In this document: in pieces, positions 52,798-62,640 of the stretch | Layout of the letters: each line of letters begins with the position of its first letter | Numbering within the stretch: position 1 is the stretch's first letter | Assembly (NCBI GenBank): GCA_024803745.1 | Contig: JANJXV010000013.1 | Span: 12,136,501-12,200,500 of the forward strand | DNA length: 64,000 nucleotides | From: Megascapheus bottae | Taxonomy: Eukaryota; Chordata; Mammalia; Rodentia; Geomyidae | Direction: 5' to 3' | The notes under the pieces: model-generated | Seen by the model: the letters and a program-made list of their open reading frames with translations, nothing else | Database searches by the model: none | Told to the model about the DNA's origin: nothing | Translations under genes and position numbers: made by a program

Positions 52798-53730
52798 GAT
52801 TCAGCATTCTGTCCCTTGTCTGTAGCCTCCAGCTCCAACGCTCTTGAAGATGCTAAGAACTTTTCTCCTGTCCCTCTCCGGCCAGTGACTAGCCTCAAGG
52901 TCCTGGCAAGCCCTGGATACTTCTCAGAACCCCTGGAGTCCATGACTGCTGTTTTGCTGCCAGGTGACCCCTCCTTCCCTCATCTTCTACCTGCTTCCTC
53001 AGCTGCACTTTTCATCTTAGTGCTGGCCTGGCTGCTGTCTAGTCCTCTTCCTGCTCTACTGGTGTCTTCCTGAAGTCACTCGGGTTTTCCGGGCATTACC
53101 TGTTGTTTGGGCTAACAGAACACACTGAAGGAGAGGGCTCAAGATGAGGAAGAGACATTTTAGTAGATAGTGTACTAATTTTATATGAAACTAAGAGGCC
53201 ATGAATATAAAATTTTTTTCTACAAAATTGATTATGTAATGGAACAACTTTTTTTTACATTCCTGAAAAGTAGGCAACTTAGACAAAAGCCTTGCTTTCC
53301 TGGCAGGCCAGTAGGTGGAGCTGTTACCTTCCAGCAACGTATGAAGGGTACTGGACAGACACTGGCATCCAATCCAAGAGATGGGAGCTAGAGCTAGAGC
53401 TTCTGCTCTGCTCCTGCATGGGCTGTGTCCATCCCAGCCCAGAAAAATAGAATCTATGACAGGATTTTCATGCTGCTCATGAACCCAGGGCCTTGCTGAG
53501 CTATACTAGCAGTCCTATGCTACTTTAATTGGGGGAAATTGGTTATTAAAATGTTGAAGATGAAAGGGCAAATGGGATGAGAGGTGACCCAAAGGTCAGG
53601 CACAACAGGAAACCATCACCACCTCTAGGGTAGAGAGGGGGTGTATGGCCTCAGCCGAGGAACCAGGACAGCCTAACCCGGATACAGGGGAAGAGGATGT
53701 CAACAGCATCCAAAACATAAAACAGACTGT
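52798..53730. other. Intergenic, no feature seen
   Basis: Unique-looking sequence downstream of ARRB1. The 128-codon frame 52687-53073 overlaps the SINE and has no family features. Confidence 0.45.
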
Positions 53731-54360
53731 AGTGATTAATCTCAACTGTCATCTTGATTAGATTGGCAAGCAAGACAGAGAATCAGAATGCACATCTATG
53801 GATGTGGCTGGGAGGTATTTCCAGAGAGAACTAACTAGACTGGAGGGAAAAGACCCAACCTGAATGTGGGCTTCCCCCTTCCATAGGCTGGGAGCCTTGA
53901 TGGAATAAAAGGAGGAAGGAAACCTAGGCACCAGTGGCTCAGACCTGTAATCCTAGCTCTTCAGGGGGCTGTGATCTAAGGATCACAATTCAAAGCCAGC
54001 CCAGTCTGTGAAACCTAGGAGACTCATCTCCCATTACCCACGAAAAAGTTGCAAGTAGAGTTATGTAACTCAAGTGTTAGAGCACCAGCCATCAATGAAA
54101 GATCTGAGATGGTGATCAGGTGTTGAGTTTAAATCTAAATACTGGCACACACATGAAAAAAATGGTGCAAGAGGAAGCTAGGCAACACAAGCCAATACCT
54201 TTTCTCCTTCTCTTCCTTTCCTTCTCCCCTTCTTCCTTTCTTCTCCCCTCTCCTTCCTGGCTCTCATGAGGTGAGCTGTCCCATTCTGCCATACTCTCCT
54301 AAGCCACGATGCCCTCTGAATCAAAATACATCCTTCTCCTCCCTTACATTGTCTATGATA
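53731..54360. mobile_element. Probable LINE-1 3'-end relic, interrupted by a SINE
   Basis: GTGATTAATCTCAACTGTCA, GGAGGTATTTCCAGAGAGAA and GGAATAAAAGGAGGAAGGAA recall the non-coding 3' ends of rodent L1 (Lx-like). The match is from memory and family-level only. A type II SINE splits it, and a pyrimidine tract lies at 54200-54258. Confidence 0.4.
53921..54158 (+). mobile_element. Type II SINE
   Basis: CTAGGCACCAGTGGCTCAGA, TAATCCTAGCTCTTCAGGGG, arm TATGTAACTCAAGTGTTAGA, A-rich tail. Confidence 0.88.
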
Positions 54361-54506
54361 GACATTTTTATCACAGCAATTAAAAAATCTGATTAACAGT
54401 CATTTGGGGGATGCTGCCCGCACCAAATAGAGTAGAAGAAATATTCTGCCTTCTCCCCATGACCTCTGATTTTATGTCATTATTTATTATTTACAGAATC
54501 CAATTT

Positions 54507-54768
54507 AAAATCTAACAGTGAAAGCCAGGTGCGGTGGCTCACGCCTGCAATCCTAACTACTCAGGAAGCTGAGATCCGAGGATCGAAGTTCAAAGCCAGC
54601 CCAGGCACTAAAGTCCATGAGACTCTTATCTCCAATTGACCACCAGAAAAGTGGCATTATAGCCCAAGGGGTAGGGCGGTAGCCTTGAGCTAAAGAGCTC
54701 AAGGGCACAGACAGTGCCCAGGCCTAGAGTTCAAGTCCCACAACCGACAAAAGAAAATCTAAAAGTGA
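54507..54768 (+). mobile_element. Type II SINE with 15-bp target duplication
   Basis: Body about 54522-54753: GCCAGGTGCGGTGGCTCACG, CTCTTATCTCCAATTGACCA, TAGAGTTCAAGTCCCACAAC. Flanked by AAAATCTAACAGTGA and AAAATCTAAAAGTGA, one mismatch. Confidence 0.9.
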
Positions 54769-55054
54769 ATTTTTAAGACATTTTGGAAAATGTAGTTTAT
54801 AAGATCAGTGCCTGACAATGCAGAGAAAAAAGAAACTGAAACAAGTAGGTCTGATGCTAAGTAGGCAATTGATCAGACCCAAAACCTAGACATCATTATT
54901 TTGACTGGTTGACCACAGTTTAGGGGGACGGCTCTGAAGGATTGTGGAAATGAGAGAGACATTTAGCGTTGACTGCTATCACTATCTTCATTATGATTCT
55001 GAACATCACTTCACTTGGCTTTTATAAATGGCTGAAAAATCAAAGAAACTGAAC
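54769..55054. other. Intergenic, no feature seen
   Basis: Unique, AT-rich. Confidence 0.4.
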
Positions 55055-55190
55055 AGAGCCAGGAGATAGAGGCTTATGACTGTAATCCTAGCTAATCAGG
55101 AAGGAGGCTGAAATCTAGAGGATTCAAGGTTCAAGGACAACCTATGTAGAAAAAGGTCGCTGGACTCCATCTTCAAAATAAATGTTTATA
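55055..55190 (+). mobile_element. B1-like SINE, diverged
   Basis: TTATGACTGTAATCCTAGCT, GGAGGCTGAAATCTAGAGGA and GCTGGACTCCATCTTCAAAA; no right arm. Confidence 0.65.
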
Positions 55191-55372
55191 ATTGCGGGAG
55201 TCTGAGGACTGTAGCTTGAAGCCAGCTTGAGAAGAAAAACTATGAAACCCTTTTCTCCAATCATTTGAGCTGTGGCTCAATGGTAGAGCATTAGCCTTGA
55301 GCAAAAAAGCTCAAGGACACCACCCAGACCCTGAGTTTAAGCCTTAAGATGCATGTGTACCCTCCCCCACCC
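55191..55372 (+). mobile_element. Type II SINE, 5' truncated
   Basis: GAGTCTGAGGACTGTAGCTT, then arm GAGCTGTGGCTCAATGGTAG, AAAAGCTCAAGGACACCACC, CTGAGTTTAAGCC. Confidence 0.82.
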
Positions 55373-55390
55373 AAATAACCAACAAAAAAG

Positions 55391-55471
55391 TTGGGCTGGA
55401 GGTACGGTTCAAGTAGAAGAGTGCCAGCGAAACAAACATGAGTTCCTGAGTTCAAACCCCAGAAAACTGAA
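55391..55471 (+). mobile_element. tRNA-like SINE monomer
   Basis: GGGCTGGAGGTACGGTTCAA and CTGAGTTCAAACCCCAGAAA give box A- and B-like parts. Confidence 0.6.
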
Positions 55472-55519
55472 CAGGTAGTTCAAATTCTGGCCAAGGTAAA
55501 ATATATAGCTTCTCTTCAC

Positions 55520-55522
<3 letters not shown>

Positions 55523-55569
<47 letters not shown>
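55523..55569. repeat. (GT)n microsatellite
   Basis: About 23 GT units at the tail of an antisense SINE. Confidence 0.96.
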
Positions 55570-55572
<3 letters not shown>

Positions 55573-55745
55573 GGGGCTTGAATTCAGGGTCTGCATACTG
55601 TTTGATAGCTTTTTCCACTCATCATCTGGCTTTAATTAGAGGTAAATGTCTCACAAACTTCCCTGCCCAGCTGGCTTCAAATCATGATCCTCAGGTTTCA
55701 GCCTTCTGAGTAGCTAGGACATAGGTGAGCCTTCAGTGCCTAAGA
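55570..55745 (-). mobile_element. Type II SINE, internally deleted
   Basis: ACTGGGGCTTGAATTCAGGG, TTCAAATCATGATCCTCAGG, TTCTGAGTAGCTAGGACATA. Confidence 0.82.
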
Positions 55746-55759
55746 ACATAGCTCCAGGA

Positions 55760-56065
55760 CAGATTGCCTGAATTTTAAGGCTTTTTGGCCCTTTATTGGA
55801 CATGTAACCTTGAGCAAGTTACTCATCTCTCTGTGCCTTATTTCTTCTGTAAAGGAGGAATAGTAATACCTATTTCCTAGCCTTGTCAGTAAAATGTCCC
55901 AGCACTGTCAGTTAATACAAGGAAAGTACTTAGAACAATAGTATAACTATTACTATTCTCATTGTCTTGTAAGGAGAGACTTCATTTGTTTCTGCCAGAA
56001 TAGTATCCACAGCTTCTTCCTAACACAACACTTGGCACATAGTGGGCATTTAAATATTTCCTGAG
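55760..56065 (+). mobile_element. MIR relic
   Basis: TAACCTTGAGCAAGTTACTC, TCTCTGTGCCTTATTTCTTC, GTAATACCTATTTCCTAGCC, and further on CACTTGGCACATAGTGGGCA. The best MIR match in the window. Confidence 0.8.
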
Positions 56066-56287
56066 GCATTGTGGGTTAAGATTGAACTTTCCTATCACCA
56101 CCAACAGATGATGTATGCGTCCCAAGAAAAACTGAAGCTGGCTCTGCCCTGCTCCAGACCTACTAACAGATGTCATTGCAGCTCCCTGGGGTGGAGACCA
56201 CTGCAACTGCTGTTGGGACGGACTCCGGGACAGGTATTCTAAAGGAGGGACGGACAGAAGGCTGTAATCATATTTAAAAAGTTGAGG

Positions 56288-56534
56288 TGATCCAGGCTCT
56301 GGTGGCTCACACCTGCAATCCTAGCTATTCAGGAGGACGAGATCTGAGGATTGTGGTTCAAAGCCAGCCCAGGAAGGAAAGTGTGTGAGATTCATCTCCA
56401 ATTAATCACCAAAATAAAACACACAAAAAAAACCCCAAACCAAAACAAAAAAACTAAGGGAGAGCTATGGCTGAAGTGGCAGCGCAATAGCCTTGAGCAC
56501 AAAAACTCAAGGATAGTGCTCAAGCCTAAGGGCT
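56288..56534 (+). mobile_element. Type II SINE
   Basis: GGTGGCTCACACCTGCAATC, AAAGCCAGCCCAGGAAGGAA, arm GCTATGGCTGAAGTGGCAGC; A/C-rich insertion at the junction. Confidence 0.88.
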
Positions 56535-56590
<56 letters not shown>

Positions 56591-56597
56591 CGCGCGC
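56535..56597. repeat. (GT)n microsatellite ending in a CG-rich alternating run
   Basis: GT repeat to about 56583 then GCGCGCACGCGCGC. Uninterrupted purine/pyrimidine alternation over about 60 bases. Confidence 0.95.
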
Positions 56598-56630
56598 AAA
56601 CCTAAACCACAAACACACAAGTTGAAGTGC

Positions 56631-56874
56631 TCTGGGGACTAGGGCTCACACCTGTAATCCTAGCTACTCAGGAGGCTGAGATCTGAGGGACATGATTCAA
56701 AGCCAGACCAGGAAGGAAAGTCCATGAAATATTTATCTCTAATTTACCACCCCCTGCCCCCCAAAACAGTAGAGTGTTGGATCAAGTGGTAGAACACTAG
56801 CCTTGAGCAAAAAAGCTCAGGAACAACACTCAGGCTCTGAGTTCAAGCCCCTGGACTGGCACACAAAAAAACTA
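56631..56874 (+). mobile_element. Type II SINE
   Basis: GGCTCACACCTGTAATCCTA, CTCAGGAGGCTGAGATCTGA, arm GATCAAGTGGTAGAACACTA ... TGAGTTCAAGCCCCTGGACT. Confidence 0.9.
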
Positions 56875-58509
56875 AGATTAATTTACATTTGGCATGATTG
56901 CATTTTCTAATACTACATTTTGTCTACTCACTTAGAACAGTAACGGGATCTGGCTGCCAAGATCTCTTACATCAGTACAATCTTAGTTTAATAAAGTGAG
57001 AATGGAAGGAAGTATATAATTGTCAGGGAGAAAGTATATAACAGCTATAACAGCCAGTGGTATGCCTTTCCCCCTGCAGGTTGTATTTCTGTGGGATGGT
57101 GGTGGGGATGGGGCAGGAGCCAGAGGAGGTTTGCAAATCTCTGTACCAGGTTGAGGGGCCTAAAAGGGAACCAGCTCAGCCTCTGTCCTGGAGAAACTTC
57201 TGGCCTGGCAGGAGCAATCAAACCAATCAGCACAGGGAAAGCTCTGAGATGCAGCAATGGTAGAGGGGTGAGGTGTGGAAAGCCCAGGAACTCTGCTCTG
57301 AATTCTCCCTACATTGGGGAAGAAGGTTCTGTGTAAGCAAAGGCAGATAGCAGCAAATAGCCGAGCTCCATCATGAAGACCTGAGGAGGCTGGTGTGGGT
57401 GGAGGGTAGGTTCAAGGCACCCACACTCTTCCTTTCTCCAGCCTAGTCTTGCCAAGACTCACCAGAATCCAACCCATGTATCCTTGTCTCCATGTAACTA
57501 TTTACAGTGGCCCACTGAATACCAAAGATTACCAGCTTGGTTGCCCCCCTGTGTTTTTATCCTCCCAGTGACCCTTGCTTCTCAGCAAGTACGCAGCAGA
57601 GTAGAGACACTAGAGGGAAGGGCTGAAAGCTGGGACTTCTAAGCTTGGGTGCCCAGAACAAGTGCCCCTTTCTCTTCAGCAGGGGTGGTGGTGGTGATGG
57701 AGCTGGCCCTGCACAGGACTGTTGCTTGCAGGAGGCTGGAGCAGGACGTAGCTGCAGACTGTGGAAATCCCCTAATCTCTCCATGGTTTGCTGGCCTTTT
57801 TCCTCTCTAGTTCAGTTTCCTCTCTGGTTCAGCTGGAGGTAATGACCACAGGATAGAAGTACTAAGTGAAGAGGGAGGTGGTTGTGCCAGGGTCTCAGAC
57901 CCAGGGTAAGGCAGGGCAAGAAGCCCCGGGAGACATGAACTGCACAGACTCCTGGGCAGCCAAGAGAAGGTTAGTTGAAGTGGCATGAGTGGGGCTGGCC
58001 AGCTCCTGGTAAGTCACTCTGAGGTTTTGCTGAGGGAAAGGATAGAGATGCAGCGAAGATGGATGCAGGTGGTCACCTGCGTCAGAGCACTGTTGACTTT
58101 TCCCATCTCCCTTGTCATTTCCCCAGTCCGGGAAAGGCCATGCCCATAAATTGAAGACTGAGAGTCTTCTAGACAGGCTGGGGACTTCAGAGCGGGCAGG
58201 CAGTGCCTCCAGTGTCACAAGTCCCGCTAAGCCTGGAAAGATGGCACTTGGTGTGTGTCCAAGGGCATGACATTGGCCTGGGCCAGAACTGTAGGAGGCA
58301 GCTCTGCTGGGTTCCCCAGCACCTAGCTCACAGGAGGCTCTCACCTGGTGTTTCTGGCCTAAGGGCCAAGGGACGTGGCAAGTCACTGGATTCTAAACTC
58401 AAAGCCAATCTTAGACTCTAGCTCTTCCTCTCCAGGTCTGGGGGAATGGGCAGGGGAAGGGTGTAGAAGCAAGCCCAGCTTCTCTGAGGGATAGTTGAGC
58501 TTGTGCTCT
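56875..58509. other. Intergenic, SINE-free, no feature seen
   Basis: About 1.6 kb. The 163-codon minus-strand frame 57895-58386 shows no domain or family features. Confidence 0.45.
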
Positions 58510-58728
58510 TGTGTGTGTGTGTGCTAGTCCTGGGCCTTGAACTTAGAGGCTGGGTCCCCGACCTTTTGTGCTCAAAACTAATGCTCTACCACTTGAGCCA
58601 CAGCTCTACTTCTGGCTTTTTTGGGGGATCTGCGGGGGGAGGTGAATTGGAGATGGCTTTGAACCTTGATCCTCAGCTCTCAGCATCCTGAGCAGCTAGG
58701 ATTACTGCTGTAAGCTACCAGCACCCCA
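58510..58728 (-). mobile_element. Type II SINE
   Basis: GTCCTGGGCCTTGAACTTAG, TGCTCTACCACTTGAGCCAC, GAGGTGAATTGGAGATGGCT, CCTGAGCAGCTAGGATTACT. Confidence 0.88.
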
Positions 58729-58961
58729 CTGGGAGATTTTTTCTTTCTTTTTTTTTGTGCCAGTCCTGGGCCTTGAACTCAGGGCCTGAGTTCTGTCCTT
58801 GGGCTTTCTCAAGGCTAGAGGTCTACCACTTGAGTCACAGCACCATTTCTGGCTTTTTTCTTTTTTTCTCTGTATGTGGTACTGAGGAATGGAACCCAGG
58901 TCTTCGTGCATGCTAGGTAAGCGCTCTACCACTAGGCCAAACTCCTGGCCTCCTGGGAGAT
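58729..58961 (-). mobile_element. Type I SINE with short target duplication
   Basis: Body about 58738-58952, antisense, full length. Flanked by CTGGGAGAT at 58729-58737 and 58953-58961. It inserted at the 5' edge of the neighbouring type II copy. Confidence 0.9.
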
Positions 58962-59255
58962 GTTTTTGAAAGGCAATTTCATGCTGCTTACCCTGTCTTA
59001 GAACTCTGGGAAGTCTGCCAGATCTTTCCAAGTACACAACAGTTTCATGTCTCACACATTTCTGATAGTCACACCTAGACTTTCTTGCTCCCTCTCTTCT
59101 TTACCCTCCTTACTTGCTCTTTATGAGGACAACCTAGAGATAGTTCCCCTCCCCCTGCCATGACTCCTGCAGCCCCAAGGCCTCCTGTGACTCTGCCCAG
59201 CTCTCTAGGAGCTTCTGAGAGAGGTTCTGGAGTGATGGGGGAGGGATCCACGGAG

Positions 59256-59392
59256 TAAGGGTGGTGCATGCCTGTAATCCCAGCACTCAAGAGGCTGAGG
59301 CTAGAGGATCCTAAGTTCTAGGCCAGCCTGGATGTTACTCAGTGGTAGACGACTGGATCCTCACACAGCAACCCCACCAAAAACAAAACAAC
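59256..59392 (+). mobile_element. B1 SINE (simple rodent type)
   Basis: GGTGGTGCATGCCTGTAATC, CCAGCACTCAAGAGGCTGAG, TCTAGGCCAGCCTGGATGTT, A-rich tail. The clearest rodent-specific marker in the window. Confidence 0.88.
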
Positions 59393-59925
59393 CTCCCCTA
59401 ACTCCCTATCACTGGCAGGTACTTTCTTCTAAGTAGATGCCCGAGGCTGGTCAGCTTACTCTGCATTCTCATCATTTCATTGTAGACCTTGAGTAAATGT
59501 GATGCTTTCTCTAGGTCTTTACCATCTCTAAGACTAGCAGAGTTGCATTCAATACAGCTGGAATGAATGGCTAGGCTTGCAGCAGAAGCACAGCTATAGA
59601 CCCTGGGACCCTGATAGATTGCAACAAGAGTAGAAGACCAGAGCTGACTTTCAACAGCTAGCACTGAATGACACTAAGGTTAAAGACCAACTTGCACTTG
59701 GGTGATTTTTAGTAACTGCTGATACGTATAGTAGTTCAATTAAATGCAAGTTCTTGGTACAGTACATTTAATATAAAAGCCTCCGATTTTTGCTGACAAC
59801 AAGCACATGGCTGATAGCATGCTTTATTTGCCAGGATTTATTTTGGTTTTACGTGACCTTATCAGAGGGCACCCTTCAGGTACCAAGTCGATCTGTTAGA
59901 GACACAGTTCTCTATGTTAGGCCAT
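59393..59925. other. Intergenic, AT-rich, no feature seen
   Basis: Contains TTTATT twice (about 59822 and 59838), which on the minus strand would read AATAAA and could serve a long TPBGL transcript; this is speculation. Confidence 0.35.
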
Positions 59926-60134
59926 CACTATTTTTTTTTTTGCCAGTCCTGGGCTTGAGCTCAGGGCCTGAGCACTGTCCTTGGACTTTCTCAAGGCTAG
60001 AGCTCTACCACTTGAGCCTCAGCACTACTTCCGGCTTTTTTCTATGTATGTGGTACCGAGGAATCGAACCCGGGTCTTCATGCATGCTAGGCAAGCACTT
60101 TAACCACTAGGCCAAACTCCCGGCCCACTATTTT
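59926..60134 (-). mobile_element. Type I SINE with target duplication
   Basis: Body about 59935-60125, near-consensus: GCCAGTCCTGGGCTTGAGCT, TTCTATGTATGTGGTACCGA, AATCGAACCCGGGTCTTCAT. Flanked by CACTATTTT at 59926-59934 and 60126-60134. Confidence 0.93.
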
Positions 60135-60326
60135 GTTTTATAGGGTTGTCAGGGTCCCTCTTGAAGGTCATTCTAGAGCCTATAATCCCTTCTCAGTGAG
60201 GAATTTTCTGGAAAGAGATGAAGACAGTCCTGCACAGGTTTCATGTCTGTCAGGACAGCTGTGGAGGCATCGCACGGTACTCTTGAGGTCCCCTTCAGCA
60301 TTTGAAAAGCATATATTCTGGAGTCA

Positions 60327-60584
60327 CATGACCCCAAGTTTCTTTTCTTTTGTTGGTCGTTGGACTTGAACTCTGGGCCTGGGCGTTGTCCCTAAGCTCT
60401 TCAGCTCAAGGCTATCGCCCTACCCCTTGAGCCACAGCACCACTTCCATTTTCCTGGTGGTTAATTGGAGATAAGAGTCTCACGGACTTTAGTGCCCAGG
60501 CTGGCTTTGAACCATGATCCTCAGATCTCAGTCTCCTGAGTAGTTAGGATTACAGCCGTAAGTCACCCATGACCCCAAGTTTCT
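60327..60584 (-). mobile_element. Type II SINE with perfect 17-bp target duplication
   Basis: Body about 60344-60567: GTTGGACTTGAACTCTGGGC, GGTGGTTAATTGGAGATAAG, CTCCTGAGTAGTTAGGATTA. CATGACCCCAAGTTTCT occurs at 60327-60343 and 60568-60584 without mismatch. Confidence 0.94.
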
Positions 60585-62640
60585 AAATGTCAGAATTCTA
60601 TCTTCGTGCCCCAGGATTCTAGAGCTCCTTGATCCAAATGCAAAATAACCCAGTCTAGGATCTCTGAGGCCCACGTAGCCCCTGGCTGCTCATATCTCAA
60701 GGGGTCCTTTCACTCTCACTCCCACCTCTACGCTGGTGCTTCTTAGCCTCTTCCCCCAAAACTGCTATGGTCTTGCCTCTCCAGCCAGGAGAGTGCAGCT
60801 GACACCAGAGAGATCAGGAAATCACCCTATCGATTGGATGATCCAAGAGCAACAAATAACCCCTTTTTCCTGTCTGTTCTAACAAACGGCCTCATTCTGC
60901 AGCTGGACTTCCTCTCCACAGACTCATCCAAGACACTGCTCTGCAAACCAGTCTGCTTTTTATCCTGAAGCGGTTATTCACAGCTCATAGAGAGTCCCAC
61001 ACATTCTCCACATCCTCTTTTCCTTCTATTCCTCATCCTTGGCGTAGGAGGGAGGGAAGGAATATAATGAGACCCATACTAACCTCAATCCTGCCATGTG
61101 CAACCACAGCCCAATTCTTTCCCCTGTCCCAGCACACACACGGGTCACTGCCTCATCTCAGGGAGACCTGAAATATCCTCCCAAACGTCACCAATCGTGC
61201 ATCAATGCCCCAAGTCAGCAGAAATGACACGGCACCACTTACAAGAGCAGAATATCCGAGATTATTGCAGACTTTATAGAAAACTGCCCAAGGGAGGTCC
61301 AGGTTTCTCCAGGTGAAGGTGGGAAGGCAGGCCTCAAGCCAGTATATTAAAGGAGGGAAATGTCCTGTGCAGAGATAACACAGGCCAGCCATTCTGCCTG
61401 ACCTAGGGGTGGGCGGTGGGGAGAGGGGCCCCTCTCCACTCACCAATTGTGCTTTGGGATCATGCAGAAGGCAGGGCACTGAGGCTCTGACCCTGAAACA
61501 GGAAGGCTTGTGCCTAGCACAGGAGATGGGATCCCCATCTCTTTCTGGAAAGCTTATGGATGACGGTGGGAAAATAGTGTGTGTGTTGGGCAGGGTGAGG
61601 TGGCAAGACTTTCCAGGAGAGGGGCCACCCTAGGTGGGCAAGTGAATGGACAACTTGGTGGGTAGCAAGTCCCATCCCCTCCCCACTCTGAGGTCAACAA
61701 CTCTGGTTCTGAAGCCCCACTGTATCCTTGCCATGCCCAGTGGCTTGGCACCTGCCCTTGTCCTGAAGGACTGCACAGATCGTGGTGGAAGCATAGGAGG
61801 TGGCATGCCTCAGCGAGGGATTCCTCACTGACTGGCCAGTGAATGGCAGGGTGTTACTCGTGCAAGCCATGGGTGTCCTGGAAACAGAAAACCTAGAACT
61901 TGGGGGTGAAGAGCTGAGGGCTTGAGATTGGGGTCCAGCACTGTGTGTTGGGGGACCAAACCCCATGGGAAAAGCTGAGGATAATTGCCATGCACATGAA
62001 CGCACCTTTGGGGTGTTCCTGGAATGGGGAAGATATCAGAAGCTAAGCACCAAGCCTGGGTCTAGGAAGGGTGGGACCTGAGCCTGGGCTAGGGTATGAA
62101 ATGCACCCACACACGTGGGAGGGGGAAAAGGGGAGGGGGACACCCCAACCAGCAGGGTCCCAGGATGTGGTTCTCCACGGAAGATGGAGGGATCAGAGAT
62201 CTGGGACAAGACCAAAAAGCCTTCCCATGAGGATGCTCTGCTTCTGCAACTAGAATAGGATATGCAGGTTCCAGGACGTGGGGGTGGGCTGAGGGCTCTC
62301 AGCTGAAAGTAGGGGGTCAGTACAGTCTAGGGTTGGGTTCAAAGCATGGAGTGGTGGAGGCAGTCTCAGAGCTTTGGGATCTAAGAACAGAGCCTTCTGG
62401 GAGAGTCCGAAAAGATGGAGGAGGTTTTCCATGGAAGGGATGGATCAGCCCGAGGTGGGAGAGGGCAGTTTCTGGAATCTTATAGGACGTCTCTGGATTT
62501 TTGATGGGATCTCTTAGGACCTCCAGGCGGGAGCGATGCCATAATCCAAAGGTCCCTAGTGCTCCAAACTGGTGGGTGTCTTAGCTGCAACGCTCCAGGC
62601 TGGGCAGGGACAGCTCCCCTCCAACCCCAGGAAGCCAAGC
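60585..62640 (-). other. TPBGL: SINE-free flank, possible TPBGL 3' UTR
   Basis: About 2 kb directly after the TPBGL stop codon without any lineage-specific SINE, as seen in the ARRB1 3' UTR. I found no clear AATAAA on the minus strand here, so the transcript end is unknown. Confidence 0.35.

Noticed and set aside
57895..58386. 163-codon - frame
   Set aside because: No recognisable motif; intergenic.
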